A stretch of DNA of 6,761 nt from Candidatus Omnitrophota bacterium (GTDB lineage Bacteria; Omnitrophota; Gorgyraeia; Gygaellales; Profunditerraquicolaceae): positions 1 through 6,761 of the forward strand of contig JAQTZX010000079.1 of assembly GCA_028687525.1 (NCBI GenBank). The letters are read 5' to 3'. The position numbers and the translations under genes were made by a program. Below the pieces are notes generated by a model. The model made no database searches, was not told the origin of the DNA, and saw only the letters and a list, made by a program, of their open reading frames with translations. Numbering within the stretch: position 1 is the stretch's first letter; each line of letters starts with the position of its first letter. Of this stretch, positions 1 through 5,747 are shown one piece after another.

Positions 1-356
1 GAACCTCATGCCCGGTGATCACGGCAGTCAAAGGAAGTGATTTTTGTGTGTTGGTCACAGAGCCGACGCCTTTCGGTTTGAACGACCTTATTTTAGCGGT
101 TGGGGTGCTGCGAAAATTACGGATACCGTTCGGCGTTGTCATAAACCGCTCTGATATCGGCGATGGCAAAGTCGAAGATTATTGCCGTAAAGAAAATATC
201 CCGATTCTCATGGAAATCCCGTTTAGCAGGGAAATAGCGGCACGCTATTCCGAGGGCATTCCTGTTGTGGAGCAGGCCCCTTCTTTTCGGGATAAATTTA
301 TTAACTTGTACATAAATATTTGCGGAATAAAGAATGAAGCAAATAGCCGTTATTAG
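1..356 (+). CDS. MinD-superfamily P-loop ATPase, C-terminal part (5' end outside window)
   Basis: This is the last ~117 residues of a gene that begins upstream; the reading frame is open from the window edge (full codons from base 3) to a TAG at 354-356. The visible part starts in the post-Walker-B segment (T-S-C-P-V-I), then has the MinD-like strand VLVTEPTPFGLNDL and the VINRSD element that fits the nucleotide-base-binding N-x-x-D position of this family. It aligns by eye along its whole length with the C-terminal half of the next gene, so the two are tandem paralogues. Such pairs are typical of COG1149, MinD ATPases with an inserted ferredoxin domain, but the Walker A and ferredoxin parts of this copy lie outside the window, so the ferredoxin insertion is inferred. 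The 3' end overlaps the next gene by 23 bases, suggesting co-translation. The exact biochemical role of the family is not settled; Fe-S or metal-cofactor handling is the usual proposal. Confidence 0.88.
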   Translation, partial: TSCPVITAVKGSDFCVLVTEPTPFGLNDLILAVGVLRKLRIPFGVVINRSDIGDGKVEDYCRKENIPILMEIPFSREIAARYSEGIPVVEQAPSFRDKFINLYINICGIKNEANSRY

Positions 357-1182
357 CGGAAAAGGCGGGACAGGCAAAACCGTTGTTACTGGTTCGCTGG
401 CATTTTTGGCAAAAAACAAAGTTATGGTTGACTGCGACGTGGATGCGGCAGACCTGCATCTTTTGTTGCATCCTGAGGTTAAAGAACGCCATGAGTTTAA
501 AAGCGGCCAGACTGCGGTTATTGACGGGAAGCTTTGTAGAAAATGCGGCAAATGTCTTTCCGTATGCAGGTTTGAAGCGATAAAACCTGATTTTAGTATC
601 GAGCCGTTTTCCTGCGAAGGCTGCGCGCTGTGCGGCCGGATATGCCATTGCGAAGCTATCCGCATGGAAGAGAATACGGCCGGCGAGTGGTTTATTTCAG
701 ATACGAAATACGGCCCTTTTGTGCATGCAAAACTTGCCATTGCCGAAGAGAATTCCGGCAAGCTCGTGTCGAAAATAAGGCAAGTTGCTCAAGAATTGGC
801 CCAAAAACAAGCGCTTGATTATGTGATTATTGACGGGCCTCCGGGCATAGGATGTCCGGTGATCGCTTCGTTATCGGGCGTTGACTGCGCGCTTGTTGTA
901 ACAGAACCGACGCTTTCAGGCCTGCATGACGCCCGGCGGGTTATGGAAGTTGCGGGACATTTTAAAATTCCGGTCAAGCTGGCGGTGAACAAATACGATC
1001 TCAATCCGGCAATGACCGGAAAGATTGAAAGCTTTTGCCGGGAGCAAAATGTTCCGGTTATCGGCAAGATAGCTTTTGATAAAACAGTGGTGAAAGCGCT
1101 GGTTGAAGGAAAAACTATTGTTGAATACGCGCAGTGCGCGGCCGCAGATGAGATCAGGAAGATGTGGGATACGCTTATATGA
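334..1182 (+). CDS. MinD-superfamily ATPase with inserted 2[4Fe-4S] ferredoxin domain
   Basis: A 282-residue protein. Residues 9-16 form a deviant Walker A loop (GKGGTGKT) with the signature lysine K10, as in MinD/ParA/NifH-type ATPases. D33-x-D35-x-D37 follows, then an inserted ferredoxin domain with two complete four-cysteine sets: C68, C71, C74, C78 and C94, C97, C100, C104. The fold resumes at the Walker B strand (DYVIIDGPPG, D167) and includes a cysteine (C174) also present in the upstream paralogue. VVTEPT and the NKYD element complete the ATPase. The family (COG1149) is known as soluble P-loop ATPases that probably couple ATP hydrolysis to electron transfer or Fe-S/metal-cofactor assembly; substrate and partner are unknown. 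The ATG at 334 has a GGAATAAAG stretch just upstream and places the Walker A loop at the expected distance from the N-terminus. It sits between its paralogue and an IscU-like scaffold gene, supporting a cluster-assembly context. Confidence 0.93.
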   Translation: MKQIAVISGKGGTGKTVVTGSLAFLAKNKVMVDCDVDAADLHLLLHPEVKERHEFKSGQTAVIDGKLCRKCGKCLSVCRFEAIKPDFSIEPFSCEGCALCGRICHCEAIRMEENTAGEWFISDTKYGPFVHAKLAIAEENSGKLVSKIRQVAQELAQKQALDYVIIDGPPGIGCPVIASLSGVDCALVVTEPTLSGLHDARRVMEVAGHFKIPVKLAVNKYDLNPAMTGKIESFCREQNVPVIGKIAFDKTVVKALVEGKTIVEYAQCAAADEIRKMWDTLI

Positions 1183-1223
1183 GCGTTTCAGAGGACAAAG
1201 TCATGATATTAGGGGAGGAATAA
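1179..1223 (+). CDS. possible 14-residue coupling mini-ORF
   Basis: A very short frame (ATG at 1179, TAA at 1221-1223) encodes MSVSEDKVMILGEE. Its ATG overlaps the stop of the preceding ATPase in an ATGA arrangement, and its TAA ends one base before the ATG of the IscU-like gene. It fills the whole 42-base gap and contains the strong Shine-Dalgarno of the next gene, so ribosomes translating it would pass over that site. It may be a translational coupler, a remnant of a longer gene, or chance. I recognise no family and no function can be assigned. Confidence 0.25.
   Translation: MSVSEDKVMILGEE
1211..1218 (+). promoter_or_regulatory. strong ribosome binding site of the IscU-like gene
   Basis: AGGGGAGG lies six bases before the ATG at 1225 and fixes that start. 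It is among the strongest ribosome binding sites in the window, so the scaffold protein may be made in larger amounts than the ATPase upstream. Confidence 0.75.
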
Positions 1224-1224
1224 G

Positions 1225-1623
1225 ATGGGGCATGAGCATTATAGTCAGAACAATGGTACGGAGTATCCGCGGGAGGCAGCAGTTCTGATCAATAACCAAA
1301 AATATTTTGGCAGGATGAACGATCCGGGAAGTTCTGCTTATGTGAAGGGGCCGTGCGGGGACGCAATGGAGTTTTATCTGGTGATCGATAATGACAAAAT
1401 CACCGAGATCAGGTATTATACCGATGGCTGCCATCCTACGCGGGCCTGCGCGGCTATGGCGGCAAAGCTGGCAGACGGTAAAACAATAAAAGAGGCTCTT
1501 ACGATTTCCGCGGGAGAGATAATCGCCGGGCTTAAGGGCTTGCCCGAAGACCATCTGCACTGTGCGATACTGTCGATCAGCACGCTGTATCGGGCGATAG
1601 CGGATTATTTGCTTAAGAAATAA
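1225..1623 (+). CDS. IscU/NifU-N type iron-sulfur cluster scaffold protein
   Basis: A 132-residue single-domain protein of the IscU/NifU N-terminal family, which builds transient [2Fe-2S]/[4Fe-4S] clusters in the cytoplasm from cysteine-desulfurase sulfur and passes them to apo-proteins. All canonical ligand positions are present: C44-G-D46 (PCGD), C69 in DGC, and H112-C113. An extra cysteine, C75, follows the second ligand. The segment before the last ligand reads LPEDHLHC rather than the LPPVK motif that recruits the HscA chaperone in IscU, so Hsc-dependent release is unlikely. The N-terminus lacks the usual HYxNPRNVG motif of housekeeping IscU and is only loosely similar there. There is no cysteine desulfurase in the window and no NifU C-terminal domain. 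The TAA shares one base with the ATG of the MetV-like gene (TAATG), implying translational coupling. The family call is firm; client proteins are unknown. Confidence 0.9.
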   Translation: MGHEHYSQNNGTEYPREAAVLINNQKYFGRMNDPGSSAYVKGPCGDAMEFYLVIDNDKITEIRYYTDGCHPTRACAAMAAKLADGKTIKEALTISAGEIIAGLKGLPEDHLHCAILSISTLYRAIADYLLKK

Positions 1624-2279
1624 TGATTATAACTAAACAAAAGTCGATAGATGAGATCCTGGGTTATATCAAAAATGACCCGGCTGTTTTTCTAGTTGGC
1701 TGCGCCGTGTGCGCGACTACCTGTAAGACCGGCGGAGAGACGGAAGCAAAGCTTTTGTCCGGGTTGCTCGGCGCAAAAGGGAAGGCTGTGACCGGATGGG
1801 ATATTCTCAATCCGGCTTGTTACCTTCTGGAATCGAAAAAGCTGCTCAGGCGTAAAGAAAAGGAAATAGCCGCGGCACAATCGATTATCAGCCTTGCCTG
1901 CGGCGGCGGAACGCAGGCGATAGCGGAGGTGACGGGGAAGCCCGTGTATCCGGCTAATGATACGCTTTTTCAGGGAGAGATAATACGGCTTTCTCCGCAG
2001 GAAGACTGTTTTGAGAAAAAATGCACTATGTGCGGGGAATGTATCGTCGGCATTACCGGCGGTATATGTCCGGTTACGCGGTGCCCCAAAGGCCTTCGTA
2101 ACGGCCCCTGCGGCGGCTCTCATAAAGGAAAATGCGAAGTTGACCCCAAGCGGGATTGTGTTTGGGTGCTGATCTATAACAAACTTAAAGAGTTCGGCCG
2201 GCTTGGGAATATGGCGGTAACGGCTAAGGCCGGAGATCACAGCAGGGGAAGGGATTATATTTTAATAAACAAACGATAA
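1623..2279 (+). CDS. metV: MetV-like protein (methylenetetrahydrofolate reductase C-terminal-like, cysteine-rich)
   Basis: A 218-residue protein of the family annotated as methylenetetrahydrofolate reductase C-terminal domain (MetV). In acetogens MetV partners the catalytic MetF in the methyl branch of the Wood-Ljungdahl pathway and is thought to carry metal centres for electron delivery. The N-terminal part has the family signature G-C27-x2-C30-x3-C34-x-TGGE, and SLACGGG further on. The C-terminal part is cysteine-rich: C129, C134, C137, C140, C149, C154, C163, C171 and C179, in the characteristic run GITGGICPVTRCPKGL, then NGPCGG and KGKCEVDP, ending in WVLIYNKLKEFGRL. No metF lies in the window. 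The gene overlaps the IscU-like stop by one base and lacks a clear Shine-Dalgarno, so it is probably read by coupled translation. Placement among Fe-S assembly genes suggests that its metal clusters are matured locally, which is inference. Confidence 0.85.
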   Translation: MIITKQKSIDEILGYIKNDPAVFLVGCAVCATTCKTGGETEAKLLSGLLGAKGKAVTGWDILNPACYLLESKKLLRRKEKEIAAAQSIISLACGGGTQAIAEVTGKPVYPANDTLFQGEIIRLSPQEDCFEKKCTMCGECIVGITGGICPVTRCPKGLRNGPCGGSHKGKCEVDPKRDCVWVLIYNKLKEFGRLGNMAVTAKAGDHSRGRDYILINKR

Positions 2280-2295
2280 CGGAACGGAGCTGGAT

Positions 2296-3123
2296 ATGGG
2301 AGCGGGAGAAACAGAGTTCGGGGAGCAGGAAAGCCGCCTTAAAGAGAAAATGGCGAAGGTAAAACATACGTTTATCGTCATGAGCGGCAAGGGCGGAGTG
2401 GGCAAATCAACGGTGGCGGTTAATCTCGCGTACGCGCTTTCTATGACCGGGAAGAAAACCGGTATTTTAGATATCGACCTTCACGGGCCGAATATCGCTA
2501 AAATGCTCGACATAGAGGATCGGACTCTTTTCACCCATGAATCCGGGATAGAACCGGTTGAAGTCGGCGAAAATCTTAAGGTGGTCAGCATCGCGCTTTT
2601 AGGCCACAATCCCGACCAGCCGATCATCTGGCGCGGGCCGGCTAAAGCCGGGGTGATCCGCCAGTTCCTCAGCGACGTTAATTGGGGAGATCTGGATTAT
2701 TTGATCGTTGATTCCCCCCCGGGAACAGGCGATGAGCCGTTAAGCGCCTGCCAGCTTATTCCTGAGGCGAGCGGGATCATTATTGTGACCACGCCGCAGG
2801 ATGTGGCAGTGCTTGATGCGCGCAAGAGCGTAGTATTCGCCCGCGAAATAAATATCCCCGTGGCCGGGATCATCGAAAACATGAGCGGGTTTATCTGCCC
2901 GCATTGTCATGTCGAAACGGATATCTTCAAGAGAGGCGGAGGCGAAAAAGCGGCGAAGGAGTTACAGGTGCCGTTTTTAGGGAGGGTTCCGTTCCAGCCG
3001 GAATTCGTCGAGTTCGGCGACAAGGGGACGCCGTTTGTTTCTTTTCATCATGCATCAAAGTCTTCCGACGCCTTTATGGGCATCGTGGGCAGGATACAAG
3101 AATTCATCGGAGAGCGGGAATGA
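2296..3123 (+). CDS. mrp: Mrp/NBP35-family Fe-S cluster carrier ATPase
   Basis: A 275-residue cytoplasmic P-loop ATPase of the Mrp/ApbC/NBP35 family, which binds a [4Fe-4S] cluster at a dimer interface and hands it to apo-proteins. Residues 31-39 are the Walker A loop GKGGVGKST; DIDLHGPN follows as the family switch region; DYLIVDSPPGTGDEPL is the Walker B/switch II segment. The diagnostic CPHC motif is at C201-C204, after NMSGFI, followed by the conserved region through LGRVPFQPE. It lacks the N-terminal MIP18-like domain found in longer Mrp proteins, having instead a short charged leader of ~20 residues. The ATG at 2296 has GGAG six bases upstream; the in-frame ATG at 2350 has a poorer upstream sequence. 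The stop overlaps the radical SAM start in an ATGA arrangement. Confidence 0.94.
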   Translation: MGAGETEFGEQESRLKEKMAKVKHTFIVMSGKGGVGKSTVAVNLAYALSMTGKKTGILDIDLHGPNIAKMLDIEDRTLFTHESGIEPVEVGENLKVVSIALLGHNPDQPIIWRGPAKAGVIRQFLSDVNWGDLDYLIVDSPPGTGDEPLSACQLIPEASGIIIVTTPQDVAVLDARKSVVFAREINIPVAGIIENMSGFICPHCHVETDIFKRGGGEKAAKELQVPFLGRVPFQPEFVEFGDKGTPFVSFHHASKSSDAFMGIVGRIQEFIGERE

Positions 3124-3911
3124 GTTACGCGTATAAATATATTTACGGGCCGTTGCCTTCCTGGAGGCTGGGGAGGTCTTTGGGCATAGACTTGCTTTCG
3201 CAGGAAGAAAAGATCTGTAATTTTGACTGTGTTTATTGCCAGCTTGGGCGGGTTAAAAAGCATACCATCGAAAGAAGGATATATGTCCCGGTCGAAGCAG
3301 TTATTAAGGAATTAAGGGAAATGTCCGATATCAACATAGATTACATTACTTTTTCCGGCAGGGGAGAGCCGGCTCTGGCGGCCAATCTGGGCGAGGCGAT
3401 AAAAGCGGTACAGTCGATCCGCAAAGAACCGGTAGCGGTTATAACCAACAGTTCTTTGATGGGGCTGGATGAAATAAGAAAAGAGCTTTTGCCGGCGAAT
3501 TTTGTTATCGCCAAGTTGGACGCCTGTTTACCGGAGTCTTTAAAAACAATCAACCGGCCTGCCCAAGGAATAGGTTTCGGGAATATTTTAGAGGGGATAA
3601 AAGGATTTAAAAAAGCCTGTCAGGGGAAATTGGCTTTGCAGATCATGTTTATTGAGAATAATAAGCAGGATGTTGATAAATATGTCTGTCTGGCCAATTA
3701 TATCCAGCCGGATGAAATTCAGGTTAATACGCCGTTACGGCCCTGCGCTGTCAGGCCATTGGCCAAGGAAGAGATATTGAGGATAAAGGATAATTTTATT
3801 TCCGCCTGCAGCGGGATTAGGATAGTTTCTGTTTATGAAGAAAACGCGCCGGAAGACGTTGTTTCCCTGAGCGATGAAGATACGTTGAAAAGAAGAGGCA
3901 AGGTGAAGTGA
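3120..3911 (+). CDS. radical SAM protein, COG0731 (wyosine-biosynthesis-like) type
   Basis: A 263-residue radical SAM enzyme. The N-terminus YIYGPLPSWRLGRSLGID is the signature of the COG0731 group (Fe-S oxidoreductases related to the tRNA wyosine enzymes). C33-x3-C37-x2-C40 in ICNFDCVYC is the ligand set for the SAM-binding [4Fe-4S] cluster. SGRGEPAL occupies the SAM-binding GEP position, where many relatives carry a small residue in place of the Arg. ITNSSL and the NTPLRP segment fit the rest of the barrel. No second cysteine cluster like a SPASM domain is visible, and the substrate is unknown. The frame is open further upstream inside mrp, but the ATG at 3120 is preferred because the family motif begins there, GGAGAG lies five bases upstream, and it forms the common ATGA overlap with the mrp stop. 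Neighbouring Mrp could supply its cluster (inference). Confidence 0.9.
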   Translation: MSYAYKYIYGPLPSWRLGRSLGIDLLSQEEKICNFDCVYCQLGRVKKHTIERRIYVPVEAVIKELREMSDINIDYITFSGRGEPALAANLGEAIKAVQSIRKEPVAVITNSSLMGLDEIRKELLPANFVIAKLDACLPESLKTINRPAQGIGFGNILEGIKGFKKACQGKLALQIMFIENNKQDVDKYVCLANYIQPDEIQVNTPLRPCAVRPLAKEEILRIKDNFISACSGIRIVSVYEENAPEDVVSLSDEDTLKRRGKVK

Positions 3912-3937
3912 AAGCTTAACAAGCAGGGCGGATAGAA

Positions 3938-3944
3938 AAGGAGG
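3938..3944 (+). promoter_or_regulatory. strong ribosome binding site of the ZIP transporter gene
   Basis: AAGGAGG is a near-perfect anti-16S match nine bases before the ATG at 3954. It lies in a 42-base gap without an obvious hairpin terminator, so readthrough from the upstream genes is possible. Confidence 0.75.
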
Positions 3945-3953
3945 CGTTCTTAG

Positions 3954-4691
3954 ATGAATTTCGTATGGGCTTTAAGCGCGAGTATTGTGGTCAGCTTAAT
4001 ATCATTCATAGGTATTGTCAGCCTGCTTTTGAAGGATAATCTGCTTGAAAGACTCCTCTTTATACTGATCAGTTTTTCCGCCGGGGCTTTGATCGGAGGA
4101 GCGTTTTTGCACCTTATCCCGGAGGCGGTGGAAAAGAGCGGGCAGAATGGTGTCTATTTGTTTGTCATTGGGGGATTTATTTTGTTTTTTATATTGGAGA
4201 AGTATTTGTACTGGCGTCATTGCCATAAAGGAGAATGCAAGATCCACATGTTTACGTATCTTAATCTTATAGGCGACGGTGCGCATAATTTCATAGACGG
4301 CCTGATTATCGGTTCTTCTTTCACGGTGAATATTCATTTCGGCATTGCCGCGTCGTTCGCGATTATCATGCACGAAATACCCCAGGAGATCGGCGATTTC
4401 GGCGTTCTGATCTATGGCGGCTTAAACAGGAATAAAGCGTTATTCTATAATTTTTTATCGGCCCTAACGGCTGTTTTAGGGACGGTCGTCGGTTATGCCC
4501 TGGCCAATGTCTCGGTTGTTTTCCTGAAGCTGCTTATGCCCGCGGCCGCGGGAGGGTTTATTTATATCGCGTGCTGCGATCTCATCCCGGAATTGCACAA
4601 ACAACAGGATATCAAGAAAGCCACGCTGTCAATGGCGGTTTTTATCCTCGGCGTGGCATTCATGTATTGTGCGGCGGCAATGCGCCATTAA
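3954..4691 (+). CDS. ZIP-family divalent metal transporter
   Basis: A 245-residue inner-membrane protein with about eight hydrophobic segments (approximately residues 3-26, 34-56, 66-88, 98-125, 129-156, 161-187, 190-215, 224-243), the usual count and size for bacterial ZIP permeases importing Zn2+, Fe2+ or related ions. The two metal-site helices are clear: HNFIDG at 111-116 in segment 4 and HEIPQEIGD at 140-148 in segment 5, which supply the His/Asn/Asp/Glu ligands of the binuclear site. Segment 2 carries GGAFLHLIPEA, another family hallmark. Between segments 3 and 4 a short His/Cys-rich loop (H89, C90, H91, C95, H98) replaces the usual His-rich loop and may capture metal. Metal specificity cannot be read from the sequence; the iron and Fe-S genes around it make zinc or iron equally plausible. 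The metallo-hydrolase gene starts four bases after its stop. Confidence 0.93.
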   Translation: MNFVWALSASIVVSLISFIGIVSLLLKDNLLERLLFILISFSAGALIGGAFLHLIPEAVEKSGQNGVYLFVIGGFILFFILEKYLYWRHCHKGECKIHMFTYLNLIGDGAHNFIDGLIIGSSFTVNIHFGIAASFAIIMHEIPQEIGDFGVLIYGGLNRNKALFYNFLSALTAVLGTVVGYALANVSVVFLKLLMPAAAGGFIYIACCDLIPELHKQQDIKKATLSMAVFILGVAFMYCAAAMRH

Positions 4692-4695
4692 TACG

Positions 4696-5406
4696 ATGAC
4701 GATTAAAATTATAGCTGTCGGTTCAAGCAAATGGGAGCGGTTTATCCGCAGATGGGGAGTTTCATGCCTGATTAACGAAGATGTGCTTTTTGATACCTTT
4801 GGCGACCCGGGCGTGTTTCTCAATAACCTGCGGAAGTTCAAGGTTGATACGGCGAAGATCAGGCATATCATACTATCGCACGATGACTGGGATCATATCG
4901 CGGGTTTGTGGTATTTGATCCCGGATCGGAAAGATATTACGGTGTATATGTGTCCCGGGTTCCGACAGGAAATAAAAGACAGGATCGCCTCGTTCGGGGT
5001 CGCGCCTGTTGAGGTAAAAGGAGTGACGCGCATAAAAGATGAGATTTACTCCACCGGCCAGCTTCACGGGGAATCGGAAGGAAGAAAGATATACGAGCAG
5101 TCGGTTGTGATCAAGGCGTCCGATGGTTTGGCGGTGATCTGCGGGTGCGCGCATCCCGGAATAGTGAATATTATTCGGCATGTTAAGGAACATTTTTATA
5201 AGGATGTACATTCTCTGATCGGTGGTTTCCATTTAAAGGATTATACTGACGAAATGAATACACGTATTATAAAAGATTTACAAGAACTCGGTGTCCGTAG
5301 GGTTACTCCAATGCATTGCACAGGAAAGCGCGCGACAGAGATGATGCATAAAGTGTTTGGCCGCGATTGTATCCAGGCCGGGGAAGGGAGGACCATAGAG
5401 TTATGA
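4696..5406 (+). CDS. metallo-beta-lactamase-fold hydrolase, COG1237-like
   Basis: A 236-residue soluble MBL-fold protein resembling COG1237 (often annotated as a dihydropteridine/RFAP-synthase-related protein, a label with weak functional support). The metal motif is S61-H62-D63-D64-W65-D66-H67: the canonical HxHxDH appears with Asp in place of the second His. The other ligand positions remain: H153 in GCAHPGIVNI, H179 in GGFHL, and H207 in MHCTG near the C-terminus. The start at 4696 is chosen because the first beta strand (MTIKIIAVGSSKW) begins there; a GTG at 4669 would add nine residues and overlap the transporter. No Shine-Dalgarno is visible, so translation is likely coupled to the transporter stop four bases upstream. 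The stop overlaps the DsrE-like start (ATGA). Substrate unknown. Confidence 0.88.
   Translation: MTIKIIAVGSSKWERFIRRWGVSCLINEDVLFDTFGDPGVFLNNLRKFKVDTAKIRHIILSHDDWDHIAGLWYLIPDRKDITVYMCPGFRQEIKDRIASFGVAPVEVKGVTRIKDEIYSTGQLHGESEGRKIYEQSVVIKASDGLAVICGCAHPGIVNIIRHVKEHFYKDVHSLIGGFHLKDYTDEMNTRIIKDLQELGVRRVTPMHCTGKRATEMMHKVFGRDCIQAGEGRTIEL
5386..5391 (+). promoter_or_regulatory. ribosome binding site of the DsrE-like gene
   Basis: GGGAGG lies eleven bases before the ATG at 5403, inside the end of the metallo-hydrolase gene. It supports the 5403 start over the open frame extending upstream to 5367. Confidence 0.55.
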
Positions 5407-5723
5407 AAATCGGGATTATTATTTCAAGTAACGACGCGGAAACCTGCTGGAATGCGTTGCGCTATGCCAATTTCGCGATTGGCTGGGAAGATGAAGTTAA
5501 GATTTTCTTTATGGGAAAAGGCGTTGAATATCAGAAGATCGGTACCGAGAAGTTCAACACCGTCGAGCAGGCGGATAAATTCCTAAAATCCGGCGGTAAG
5601 ATCTTTGCCTGCGGGTCGTGTATCAAAAGCAGGGAGCAGAAAAGCTCGGAGATGTGCCCGATCTCGACCATGAAGGATATGTATGATATAGTCAGGGAAA
5701 GCGATAAGGTCGTTGCTTTTTAA
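5403..5723 (+). CDS. DsrE/DsrF-like family small protein (putative sulfur carrier)
   Basis: A 106-residue protein with the DsrE-like layout: a first strand MKIGIIISSND, a helix with C15, a central strand VKIFFMGKGVE, a helix (VEQADKFL), then GGKIFACGSC with C70 and C73, a further cysteine C85, and a C-terminal strand KVVAF. DsrE-family proteins are cytoplasmic and some (DsrE, TusD) carry persulfide sulfur on a conserved cysteine in the position that C70/C73 occupy here. Others in the family have no proven role. It overlaps the MBL-fold gene by four bases (ATGA), so the pair is probably co-translated. The presence of an Fe-S scaffold and Mrp nearby makes a sulfur-relay role attractive, but no cysteine desulfurase or other donor is in the window. 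Membership of the family is fairly secure; carrier activity is inferred. Confidence 0.82.
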   Translation: MKIGIIISSNDAETCWNALRYANFAIGWEDEVKIFFMGKGVEYQKIGTEKFNTVEQADKFLKSGGKIFACGSCIKSREQKSSEMCPISTMKDMYDIVRESDKVVAF

Positions 5724-5734
5724 AAACCGTCGGC

Positions 5735-5743
5735 AAAGGAGGA
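5735..5743 (+). promoter_or_regulatory. strong ribosome binding site of the ferritin-like gene
   Basis: AAAGGAGGA sits with its GGAGG core five bases before the ATG at 5748, in a 24-base gap without a visible terminator. It indicates efficient translation of the ferritin-like protein. Confidence 0.75.
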
Positions 5744-5747
5744 AGCC

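Noticed and set aside
117..761. Long open frame on the minus strand (214 codons)
   Set aside because: It lies antisense to two clearly recognisable MinD-type genes and its translation resembles no known family; it is a shadow frame.
1692..2240. Minus-strand open frame of 182 codons
   Set aside because: It is fully antisense to the MetV-like gene, whose cysteine signatures are unmistakable.
2904..3119. Longer radical SAM start, 72 codons upstream in the same frame
   Set aside because: It would lie entirely within mrp in another frame. Family similarity begins at the ATG at 3120, which also has a ribosome binding site.
4669..4695. GTG start for the MBL-fold protein
   Set aside because: It adds nine residues not expected before the first beta strand and overlaps the transporter; the ATG at 4696 fits better.
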